From contig VXPR01000136.1 of assembly GCA_009839405.1 (NCBI GenBank), positions 1 through 7,918 on the forward strand: 7,918 nucleotides of DNA. Reading direction: 5' to 3'. Below are positions 1 to 7,918 of this stretch, in pieces. Source of the DNA: Gammaproteobacteria bacterium. Lineage in GTDB: Bacteria; Pseudomonadota; Gammaproteobacteria; Pseudomonadales; Azotimanducaceae. The notes below the pieces were generated by a model that searched no databases, was not told the DNA's origin, and saw nothing but the letters and a program-made list of their open reading frames with translations. The position numbers and the translations under genes are program-made. The number at the start of each line of letters is the position of its first letter. Positions within the stretch are counted from its first letter, which is position 1.

Positions 1-668
1 CCGTCGACACGGATGTCGCGACGCCAACCGAGGTGAACGCAGACCTCGTCGCCAACGTGTTGCCGGGGCTCAAGGCGCAGTTTCCGGGGCTGCAGATCAT
101 GCAAGCCGGGTTCGGACGCGAACAGTCGCAGGACCTCGCATCCCTCGCGAGCCTCATGCCGGTGACGCTGCTGGTGATCTTCGCGCTGATGGCATCGCAG
201 CTTCGCAGCTACGTGCAGCCGCTCATCATCCTCATCGCCGTGCCCTACGGCGCCGCCGGGGCGGTGATCGGCCACTGGGTGCTCGGCTTCGACATCTCGT
301 TCGTCTCGGTGCTCGGCATGGTTGCGCTGTCCGGCGTGGTGGTGAACGACTCGATCGTGCTGATCGACCGCTACAACCAGATCGTCCGCGACAGCGGCAC
401 CACCCCCGCCGAAGCGGTCGTCACGGCCGCGCAACGACGCTTCCGCGCCATCTTCCTCACCACCGCAACCACAGCCCTCGGCCTCACGCCCATGCTGTTC
501 GAGACCAACACCCAGGCGCAGTTCCTGATTCCGATGGCCGTGAGCCTGGCCACCGGCATCGTCTTCGCCAGCGTCGTGATCCTGTTCCTGGTGCCATCCC
601 TGATCGTGGTGCGAGAAGACATCCGGAACCTCTTCCGAGGCCAATCCCGACGCTACGCCGCCGCGTAG
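1..668 (+). CDS. RND efflux transporter permease, C-terminal fragment (5' end outside window)
   Basis: This is the last ~221 residues of an AcrB/HAE1-like inner-membrane pump, a proton-driven exporter that normally works with a periplasmic adaptor and an outer-membrane channel. The frame is open from base 3, so the gene enters from the left and the GTG at 33 is internal. The first ~50 residues are the end of the periplasmic porter/docking region. The membrane part follows: MPVTLLVIFALMASQ, PLIILIAVPYGAAGAVIG, then the conserved helix GMVALSGVVVNDSIVLID. Next comes an amphipathic cytosolic stretch (EAVVTAAQRRFRAIFLTT) and the closing helices with LGLTPMLFE and FLIPMAVSLATGIVFAS, all typical of RND C-termini. 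The proton-relay Asp pair of TM4 lies outside the window, so activity and substrate cannot be judged. The TAG stop at 666-668 is formed by the left edge of the repeat element that follows. The partner adaptor gene, if present, must lie upstream. Confidence 0.93.
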   Translation, partial: VDTDVATPTEVNADLVANVLPGLKAQFPGLQIMQAGFGREQSQDLASLASLMPVTLLVIFALMASQLRSYVQPLIILIAVPYGAAGAVIGHWVLGFDISFVSVLGMVALSGVVVNDSIVLIDRYNQIVRDSGTTPAEAVVTAAQRRFRAIFLTTATTALGLTPMLFETNTQAQFLIPMAVSLATGIVFASVVILFLVPSLIVVREDIRNLFRGQSRRYAAA

Positions 669-791
669 GGCGGGGCTTGTCCCCGCCCGTCTTGAACGCA
701 TCGACGACCTCGTCGAAGCACAGCAGTTCGCGCAAGCGAACCGCCAACGCGCCCGTAGGGCGCGCCGGGACGGGACAAGCCCGTGCCCTAC
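665..791. repeat. REP/MITE-like palindromic element with inverted ends
   Basis: The two ends are inverted copies of one repeat. The left copy starts GTAGGGC at 665 and contains GGGCTTGTCCC. The right copy, read on the - strand from 791, also starts GTAGGGC and also contains GGGCTTGTCCC. They share a 7-base and an 11-base block and differ by small indels. Inside lie perfect stems: 668-675/681-688 (8 bp, loop CTTGT), 701-706/711-716 (6 bp), 726-731/736-741 (6 bp, GCAA loop) and 748-754/758-764 (7 bp, loop GTA). A 10-bp pair, 752-761/785-794, is an alternative fold. Inverted pairs of extragenic palindromes are known in proteobacteria as REP/BIME elements, often moved by RAYT transposases. Assigning this copy to that class is inference. 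The element ends the pump gene and may block transcription or stabilise the mRNA end. Confidence 0.7.
668..688 (+). terminator. Strong GC hairpin at the RND stop codon (terminator-like, no T-tract)
   Basis: GGGCGGGG (668-675) pairs perfectly with CCCCGCCC (681-688) around the loop CTTGT. The last base of the TAG stop codon is the first base of the stem. No run of T follows (next bases GTCTTGAACG), so this is not a textbook intrinsic terminator. It may act as an mRNA 3'-end stabiliser or be only the left half of the repeat element. Confidence 0.45.
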
Positions 792-896
792 GGGGAAGGC
801 GTTGAAGCACACCGATGGATTCAGCAGGGACCGGACCCCGTTGTGGCGGCCGCGCATCACGATGGGCTTGCGCTGCCCGCAATGCCGACAGACTGT

Positions 897-902
897 TACG
901 CT
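897..902 (+). promoter_or_regulatory. Putative -10 box (TACGCT) of the BCCT gene
   Basis: TACGCT keeps the most conserved positions of a sigma70 -10 box (TAnnnT). It ends 27 nt before the proposed TTG start at 930, which gives a leader of about 20 nt. No good -35 hexamer is seen 16-18 nt upstream. The call rests on the same box at the same distance before the PFK and leuS genes. Confidence 0.4.
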
Positions 903-916
903 GCACACAGCACTTC

Positions 917-923
917 GGGGGAG
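917..923 (+). promoter_or_regulatory. Ribosome binding site deciding the BCCT start
   Basis: GGGGGAG lies 6 nt before the TTG at 930-932 and is the only good Shine-Dalgarno sequence near the 5' end of this gene. The in-frame GTG at 783 lies inside the right arm of the palindromic repeat, and the in-frame ATG at 882 lies upstream of the probable -10 box. TTG 930 therefore fits best. Confidence 0.55.
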
Positions 924-929
924 AGGGCT

Positions 930-2483
930 TTGGCAGAGGACGCGACCGCCCCAGTCGGCAATGCAGAACTGCTGACGGGAAGCGACCAAGGGGCCCGCAT
1001 CGATCGGCCCGTGTTCGCGATCAGCCTTGCTTGCGTGGTCGGCGCGTCGGTGCCGATGATCCTGTATCCCGAAGCGGCCGCTGGCGTCGTGGATGCCATT
1101 TACGGCTGGATCGCCGAGGAGCTCGGGCTCTTCTACCAATGGGCGACGATTTTCGCCACCGGCTTCCTGGCCTGGCTCGCCTTCAGCCGCCACGGCGCCA
1201 AGGTGCTCGGCGGCGTAGCAAAGCCCGAATACGGCGCCGTGAGCTGGATGGGAATGCTGTTCTGCGCCGGCATCGGCTCGGGCATTCTGTACTGGTCCGG
1301 CGTCGAGTGGGCGGCCTATGTGGACCAGCCACCCTTTGGCGTCGCTCCAGAGAGCCCAGAGGCACTGGAATGGGCCGCCACTTACGGCATCTTCCATTGG
1401 GGCATATCCGCCTGGTGCCTGTACTGCCTGCCGACGGTGGCCATCGCCTGGCCGTACTATCGCTATCGCCTGCCGTACCTGCGCCTGTCGGGCTCCCTCA
1501 CGGGGCTGTTCGGGCGCGGCTTCTCCGAGACGCCCTGGGGAAGGCTGGTGGACCTCTGCTTCATCCTCGCGATGGTGGGCGGCACCGGCACCTCGCTTGG
1601 GCTCGCAACGCCCATGCTGGGCGCGGTTGCCGCGCGCCTGCTCGGCGTCGAGGAGTCCTTCGGCCTTACCCTGACCATCGCTGGCCTGTGCGTGCTGCTG
1701 TTCGCTGGCAGCGTGTACATGGGCCTGGAACGCGGCATCCGACGATTGTCGAACGTCAACGTGGCGCTGGCCGGGATTTTCCTCGGCTGGGTGCTCATCA
1801 CAGGCCCGGCCATCTTCGCCTTGGAACTCGGCACCTCCTCGATCGGCCTGATGCTGCAGGAGTTCGTGCGCATGAACACCTGGACCGATCCCATCCTCGA
1901 AACCGAGTTCATCGAGGACTGGACGGTGTTCTACTGGGCGTGGTGGATCGCCTACGGCCCCTTCATGGGCCTGTTCGTCACGAAGATCTCCCGCGGCCGC
2001 ACTCTGCGTTCCGTGATCCTGGGCATGATCGGCTTCGGCACGCTCGGCTGCACCCTGTTCTACGTCATCTGGGGCAACAGCGTGATGTGGATGGACATGA
2101 ACGAAGGCCTCGGCTTCCTCGAACTCGTGCGCGAAGGACGCCCCGCCACCGCCATCGCCACAGCCGTCGGCGCCGTCGCCGGCGGGCCGATGCCGCTCGC
2201 CGTCTTTCTCCTGCTCGGCCTCATCTTCGTCGCCACCACCTACGACTCGGCGTCCTATGCCATCGCCGCCTCCGCCACCAGCAACCTCGCCCCCGGCACC
2301 GATCCAAGCCGCGCGCATCGGGTGTTCTGGGCCTTCACCCTCGCCCTCCTCCCGGTGGGCCTTGTGGTGATCGACACCATGAGTGCCGCCAAGTCGGCAA
2401 CGCTGGTGGCCTCGCTGCCCCTGCTTGGCGTGCTGGCCTTGATGACCGCCTCGCTCCTGCGCTCGCTGCGCGAGGAGGAGTGA
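930..2483 (+). CDS. BCCT family transporter (betaine/carnitine/choline-type)
   Basis: With the TTG start this is a 517-residue polytopic membrane protein, close to the family's core length, with about 12 hydrophobic segments beginning near residue 27 (VFAISLACVVGASVPMILY). The family imports trimethylammonium or other compatible solutes, usually coupled to Na+ or H+. The family signature D-W-T-V-F-Y-W-A-W-W is at residues 330-339; its Trp residues form the substrate aromatic box in characterised members. A glycine-rich motif (CAGIGSGILYW, residues 112-122) matches the unwound TM3 segment. The short N-tail (~26 residues) and short C-tail (RSLREEE) lack the long osmosensory tails known from BetP, so tail-type osmosensing is unlikely. 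The substrate and coupling ion cannot be assigned. A longer start (ATG 882) is possible. The PFK gene follows after 84 bp with its own promoter-like box, so an operon is not required. Confidence 0.9.
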   Translation: MAEDATAPVGNAELLTGSDQGARIDRPVFAISLACVVGASVPMILYPEAAAGVVDAIYGWIAEELGLFYQWATIFATGFLAWLAFSRHGAKVLGGVAKPEYGAVSWMGMLFCAGIGSGILYWSGVEWAAYVDQPPFGVAPESPEALEWAATYGIFHWGISAWCLYCLPTVAIAWPYYRYRLPYLRLSGSLTGLFGRGFSETPWGRLVDLCFILAMVGGTGTSLGLATPMLGAVAARLLGVEESFGLTLTIAGLCVLLFAGSVYMGLERGIRRLSNVNVALAGIFLGWVLITGPAIFALELGTSSIGLMLQEFVRMNTWTDPILETEFIEDWTVFYWAWWIAYGPFMGLFVTKISRGRTLRSVILGMIGFGTLGCTLFYVIWGNSVMWMDMNEGLGFLELVREGRPATAIATAVGAVAGGPMPLAVFLLLGLIFVATTYDSASYAIAASATSNLAPGTDPSRAHRVFWAFTLALLPVGLVVIDTMSAAKSATLVASLPLLGVLALMTASLLRSLREEE

Positions 2484-2533
2484 CACCCGCACGGCAAGCG
2501 CCGGCTGCGACAAAGCCCACGTTCGATCTCGTT

Positions 2534-2539
2534 TACGCT
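2534..2539 (+). promoter_or_regulatory. Putative -10 box (TACGCT) of the PFK gene
   Basis: TACGCT, within GTTTACGCTAGG, is identical to the box before the BCCT gene and ends 28 nt before the GTG start at 2568. It lies in the 84-bp gap after the BCCT stop, where I see no convincing terminator. No clear -35 box is seen. Confidence 0.45.
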
Positions 2540-2567
2540 AGGCGCATTCGAGCCATCGGAGCCCGCC

Positions 2568-3827
2568 GTGTCCCCCCGCAACGCTTTCTATGCGCAGTCC
2601 GGTGGCGTTACCGCCGTCATCAACGCCAGTGCCTGCGGCGTCATCGAGACCGCTCGCGAGCATGGTGAACGGATTGGCAAGGTGTTCGCGGGCAAGAGCG
2701 GCATCCTCGGCGCCTTGCGCGAGGAGCTGATCGACACGAGCCAGGAGAGCGACGCCGACATCGCCGCGCTGCGCTTCACGCCTGGCGGCGCCTTCGGTTC
2801 CTGCCGCTACAAGCTCGCGAGCTACGAAGACAACGCCCGCGAATACGACCGTCTGCTAGAGGTCTTCCGCACCCACGACATCGGCTTCTTCTTCTACAAC
2901 GGCGGCGGCGACTCCCAGGACACCGCGAGCAAGGTGGCGGAGCTAGCGGCTCGCAGCGGCTACCCCATCACCTGCGTTGGCATCCCCAAGACGGTGGACA
3001 ACGATCTCCCGTGCACGGACGTCTGCCCCGGCTTCGGCTCGGTGGCAAAGTACGTCGCGGTGTCCGTGCAGGAAGCGGCGCTCGATGTCGCCTCGATGGC
3101 GGAGACTTCCACCCGAGTGTTCATCCTCGAAGTGATGGGCAGGCACGCCGGCTGGATTGCCGCCGCCGGGGCGCTGGCGAGGCAGACCCGCGACGATGCA
3201 CCGCACATCATCCTGCTCCCCGAAGTGCCGTTTAGGCGCGATGCGTTCCTCGAACGCGTGCGCGAAACGGTGCAGCGGGCGGGATTCTGTGTGGTCGTCG
3301 CCTCGGAGGGCACCCGCTACGAGGACGGCGGCTTCCTCGCAGAATCCGGCACCGTCGATGCCTTCGGTCACGCCCAACTCGGCGGCGTGGCACCGATGCT
3401 GGCGGAGCTGGTGCGCGGCGAGCTGGGGTTCAAGTTCCACTGGGCCGTGGCGGACTACCTGCAGCGCTCGGCCCGGCACATCGCCTCTGCCACCGACGTC
3501 GAACAAGCCTATGCCGTTGGCAAGGGTGCCGTGGAGCTGGCCCTCGCCGGCACCGGCGGCGTGATGGTCACCATCGAGCGCACCGCCGACGACCCCTATG
3601 CCTGGCGCACGGGCCAAGCGCCACTGGCGGAGGTGGCCAACGTCGAGCGCAAGCTGCCACCGAACTACATCTCCCAGGACGGCTTCGGCATCACCGGCGC
3701 AGCACTGCGCTACCTGCGCCCACTAATCGGCGGCGAGGACTATCCCGAGTACGTGGGCGGCCTGCCCCGCTACGCCAAGCTGAAGAACGAACCCACCCTG
3801 AAGCTGCTGCCGCCGTTCGATCCCTGA
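2568..3827 (+). CDS. 6-phosphofructokinase, pyrophosphate-dependent type
   Basis: This 419-residue cytosolic enzyme interconverts fructose-6-phosphate and fructose-1,6-bisphosphate. In the PPi-dependent group the reaction is reversible and serves glycolysis and gluconeogenesis. The N-terminal block NAFYAQSGGVTAVINAS is typical of proteobacterial PPi-PFKs. The phosphate-donor motif GGGDS (residues 112-116) has Asp where ATP enzymes have the second Gly of GGDGS. PKTVDND (140-146) carries the Lys that replaces the Gly of GTIDND in ATP enzymes. Both changes mark PPi use in characterised members; this is inference by motif. The catalytic Asp of TVDND and the sugar-phosphate motifs MGRHAGW (190-196), LPE (217-219), SEGT (246-249) and DYLQRSARH (296-304) are intact. 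The GTG start has GGAG 6 nt upstream. Oddity: the residue before the donor Asp is Gly, where many family members have Asp. The promoter-like box at 2534 suggests independent expression. Confidence 0.93.
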   Translation: MSPRNAFYAQSGGVTAVINASACGVIETAREHGERIGKVFAGKSGILGALREELIDTSQESDADIAALRFTPGGAFGSCRYKLASYEDNAREYDRLLEVFRTHDIGFFFYNGGGDSQDTASKVAELAARSGYPITCVGIPKTVDNDLPCTDVCPGFGSVAKYVAVSVQEAALDVASMAETSTRVFILEVMGRHAGWIAAAGALARQTRDDAPHIILLPEVPFRRDAFLERVRETVQRAGFCVVVASEGTRYEDGGFLAESGTVDAFGHAQLGGVAPMLAELVRGELGFKFHWAVADYLQRSARHIASATDVEQAYAVGKGAVELALAGTGGVMVTIERTADDPYAWRTGQAPLAEVANVERKLPPNYISQDGFGITGAALRYLRPLIGGEDYPEYVGGLPRYAKLKNEPTLKLLPPFDP

Positions 3828-3963
3828 ACCACTGCCTTAAGGAGGCTCCGCATCAGTGGTGGTGCGACTTGATTCGGTTCCTTGGGACCAACTGGGGAAC
3901 TTCCCTGCATGCCTTGCGACTAATCGCCGTCGCTTGGATTGCTGGGGAAGGGCTAGCAAAACA
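3828..3963. other. 136-bp gap between the PFK and FG-GAP genes, with a near-perfect Shine-Dalgarno
   Basis: AAGGAGG at 3839-3845 is followed 10 nt later by three consecutive in-frame GTG codons (3856, 3859, 3862). These open the same frame as the FG-GAP protein and would add 36 residues before its signal peptide. No TAnnnT box like those before the neighbouring genes, and no terminator, is evident here, so read-through from PFK is plausible. The stretch up to the ATG at 3964 looks less GC-rich than the flanking genes. Confidence 0.4.
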
Positions 3964-5469
3964 ATGCACAACACCGTGGCTACGGCCCGTCGATTGGGTC
4001 GCGTGGGTGCCCTTGCCACCTGCTCCATTTTCTCTTTGATTGCCGCAAGCGCCGATCCCGCCCCATCGTTCGAGCGCATCGACCTCGCACTTGGCACGCC
4101 GGAGGACCACATCGTCCTGCCGGGCCGCTTCCGGGGCGGGGCGTTGGACGACCTCGCCGTCGTCACGGTGAACGAGGAAAACCAGCGGGAGCTCAGCATC
4201 CACTCAATCGCCGGCGAGCCGGGACGGCGAACCTGGCGCCTCGTGCATCGGCAGCGGCTCGACGAGGACGTGATCTTCATGGATGTGGTGGGCCTTGCGG
4301 ACGGCACCGACCGCCTGCTCGTGGCCCGGCGCGGGCGGATTTCCTGGCTGGATGCAAGTTCTGCCAGCGAGCGCCCATTCCTCGACCTGCCCTCCATCTA
4401 CAACGTCGCGCCACCGGACGAAGTGCCGCGCGTCGAAATCGCCCGCGACGTGACCGGCGACGGCCTCGACGACATCGCTCTTGCCGACTTCGACGGCTAT
4501 TGGCTGGTGCGGCAACGCGAGGACGGTTCCTGGCACGAACCCGACAAGGTGGCGGTCACCGCCGGCGTATCCGGTGGATTCGCGTGGAGCTACCGCCCCC
4601 GCTACGCCTATCCCATCGACTTCAACGGCGACGGGCGCACGGACATCGCATTCTGGGACCGGGGCGAGCTTCTGGTCCACCTCGCCACCGACAGCGGATA
4701 TGCCGACCAGCCGCTGGTGGCTGATCTTGGTCTCGAGCTGGAGAAGGACGAGCGGATCGTCTCGGTCGCCATGGGCGAAGATCCGGAAGCGGAGATGCTT
4801 ACCTTCTGGGGCATGGAGGACTACAACGGCGACGGCACACCAGACATCGCCGCGCAGCGGATGACCAGTTCCGGGCTTCTGTCGAAGAAAACCACCTACC
4901 TCGTGCATTTCGGGACGCACGAAGACGGCACCACCACCTTTCGACCGACGCCGGACGCCACGTTCGTCTCCGATGGCATCCAGGTCATGGACACGATCGA
5001 CGTTGACGGCGATGGCGTCCAAGAGTTCACGATCATCACCGTGCAGGTGAGCGTAGCGCGCATCATCGCCGCACTCATCACCGGTTCCGTGCCGTTCGAC
5101 GCCGAAATGTACGCATTCACGAACGGCGCCTACCCGGAGGAGCCGAGTTTCAGCCGTAGATTTCACTTCGAGTTCAGTCTCCGCACCGGCTCCATCAGCT
5201 CGCCGGATGCCACCTTCGCCGACGTGACCGGCGACGGCATCAAGGACGCCGTGCTCATCAACACCGACGACGGCCTCGTGGTGCATCCGGGAACAGGCGG
5301 CGCGACCGTGATTGCCGAACAGGGGCACGAGATCGAGTTCACCACGCTGCACGAGGCCGTTTCGGTGGAGGAGCGGGATTTCGATGACGACGGTCGCGAC
5401 GACCTGCTCATCCGCACGGGCTTCGGTCAGGACCCCAAGGGCGTCACCGTCCTCCTAAGCCGAGAGTGA
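3964..5469 (+). CDS. Exported FG-GAP/VCBS-repeat protein, probable calcium-binding beta-propeller
   Basis: From ATG 3964 the product is 501 residues. It starts with a Sec-type signal peptide: basic MHNTVATARRLGR, hydrophobic VGALATCSIFSLIAA, probable cleavage after ASA near residue 31. Six canonical Dx(D/N/T)xDGxx(D/E) loops follow at residues 162 (DVTGDGLDD), 219 (DFNGDGRTD), 286 (DYNGDGTPD), 346 (DVDGDGVQE), 420 (DVTGDGIKD) and 472 (DFDDDGRDD). Two degenerate units precede them, near 54 (GRFRGGALDDLAVV) and 107 (DVVGLADGTDRLLVA). The 52-74-residue spacing fits blades of an FG-GAP-type propeller, where such loops bind Ca2+. No catalytic domain, cell-wall anchor or secretion signal beyond the leader is visible. 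It is probably periplasmic or extracellular; the role is unknown. Start choice: ATG 3964 puts the signal peptide at the N-terminus, with GGGGAAGGG 11 nt upstream. GTG 3856 has the stronger ribosome site but buries the signal peptide. Confidence 0.82.
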   Translation: MHNTVATARRLGRVGALATCSIFSLIAASADPAPSFERIDLALGTPEDHIVLPGRFRGGALDDLAVVTVNEENQRELSIHSIAGEPGRRTWRLVHRQRLDEDVIFMDVVGLADGTDRLLVARRGRISWLDASSASERPFLDLPSIYNVAPPDEVPRVEIARDVTGDGLDDIALADFDGYWLVRQREDGSWHEPDKVAVTAGVSGGFAWSYRPRYAYPIDFNGDGRTDIAFWDRGELLVHLATDSGYADQPLVADLGLELEKDERIVSVAMGEDPEAEMLTFWGMEDYNGDGTPDIAAQRMTSSGLLSKKTTYLVHFGTHEDGTTTFRPTPDATFVSDGIQVMDTIDVDGDGVQEFTIITVQVSVARIIAALITGSVPFDAEMYAFTNGAYPEEPSFSRRFHFEFSLRTGSISSPDATFADVTGDGIKDAVLINTDDGLVVHPGTGGATVIAEQGHEIEFTTLHEAVSVEERDFDDDGRDDLLIRTGFGQDPKGVTVLLSRE

Positions 5470-5478
5470 CTCGCCTCT

Positions 5479-5508
5479 CGCCGAGCTGCCACTCGGTGCG
5501 GCTCGGCG
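5479..5508 (+). terminator. Hairpin after the FG-GAP gene, possible terminator
   Basis: CGCCGAGC (5479-5486) pairs perfectly with GCTCGGCG (5501-5508). The inner arms add about four more pairs with one bulge and a UCG loop. It begins 10 nt after the stop codon, a typical terminator position, but no T-tract follows. A smaller hairpin, CGGCA-TCG-TGCCG, lies at 5518-5530. It may act with Rho or protect the mRNA end. Confidence 0.45.
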
Positions 5509-5548
5509 CTCGGTTGCCGGCATCGTGCCGCAGCCCCCGGATATGCGG

Positions 5549-5554
5549 TAAGGT
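5549..5554 (+). promoter_or_regulatory. Putative -10 box (TAAGGT) of leuS
   Basis: TAAGGT fits TAnnnT and ends 26 nt before the leuS ATG, matching the layout of the BCCT and PFK promoters. It lies downstream of the 5479-5508 hairpin, so leuS would be transcribed separately from the FG-GAP gene. The -35 region is not recognisable. No T-box or leader peptide fits in the short leader. Confidence 0.42.
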
Positions 5555-5580
5555 GCGCCGTTTTCTTGAGGTTCGGGCCC

Positions 5581-7918
<2,338 letters not shown>

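Noticed and set aside
726..741. GCAA-loop stem considered as part of a tRNA or riboswitch
   Set aside because: No acceptor stem, T-loop or known aptamer core is present. It is explained as one hairpin of the repeat element.
484..906. - strand frame spanning the palindromic element
   Set aside because: It crosses the RND 3' end, the repeat and the BCCT leader. The peptide is Arg/Ala/Pro-rich with no family resemblance and no good ribosome site.
815..2668. 617-codon + strand frame overlapping the BCCT gene
   Set aside because: Its product is extremely Arg-rich and low in complexity, as expected for a shifted reading of GC-rich membrane-protein codons. It also runs into the PFK gene.
4003..4035. 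Lipoprotein signal in the FG-GAP protein (LATC)
   Set aside because: Thr at the -1 position does not fit a lipobox (normally Gly, Ala or Ser), and an ASA site for signal peptidase I follows.
4204..5352. 382-codon - strand frame opposite the FG-GAP gene
   Set aside because: The repeated GAC/GGC codons of the Ca2+ loops keep the antisense frame open. The + strand repeats explain the region fully.

Overview
The window is GC-rich (roughly two thirds G+C) and holds five genes, all on the + strand, with short gaps. The gene families, the SD-led starts and the TAnnnT-type -10 boxes suggest a Gammaproteobacterium or close proteobacterial relative. This is inference from family resemblance only; no rRNA or other decisive marker is present.

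Layout. Positions 1-668 are the 3' end of an RND-type inner-membrane efflux pump gene (5' end outside the window). Positions 665-795 form a compact intergenic element: two inverted copies of a GTAGGGC...GGGCTTGTCCC palindromic repeat bracket further small perfect hairpins, and its left edge supplies the pump gene's stop codon. Positions 930-2483 encode a 12-TM BCCT transporter (compatible-solute or quaternary-amine uptake), with a likely TTG start. Positions 2568-3827 encode a phosphofructokinase of the pyrophosphate-dependent type. Positions 3964-5469 encode a secreted protein of FG-GAP/VCBS-like calcium-binding repeats, probably a beta-propeller, function unknown. Positions 5581-7918 are leuS without its last few dozen codons. 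It encodes a divergent leucyl-tRNA synthetase with HIGN in place of HIGH and no leucine-specific insertion before KMSKS.

How the genes fit together. There is no clear single pathway. The BCCT, PFK and leuS genes each appear to have their own promoter: a TAnnnT -10 box lies 26-28 nt before each start codon. The FG-GAP gene lacks such a box and may be read through from PFK. PPi-PFK is metabolic (reversible glycolysis/gluconeogenesis), the BCCT protein is probably osmoprotective, LeuRS is housekeeping, and the propeller protein is exported.

I do not see a new multi-gene system. The best leads are the hairpin/REP element at 665-795, the divergent LeuRS, the Gly-Asp variant of the PFK phosphate-donor motif, and the uncharacterised propeller protein with two competing starts.
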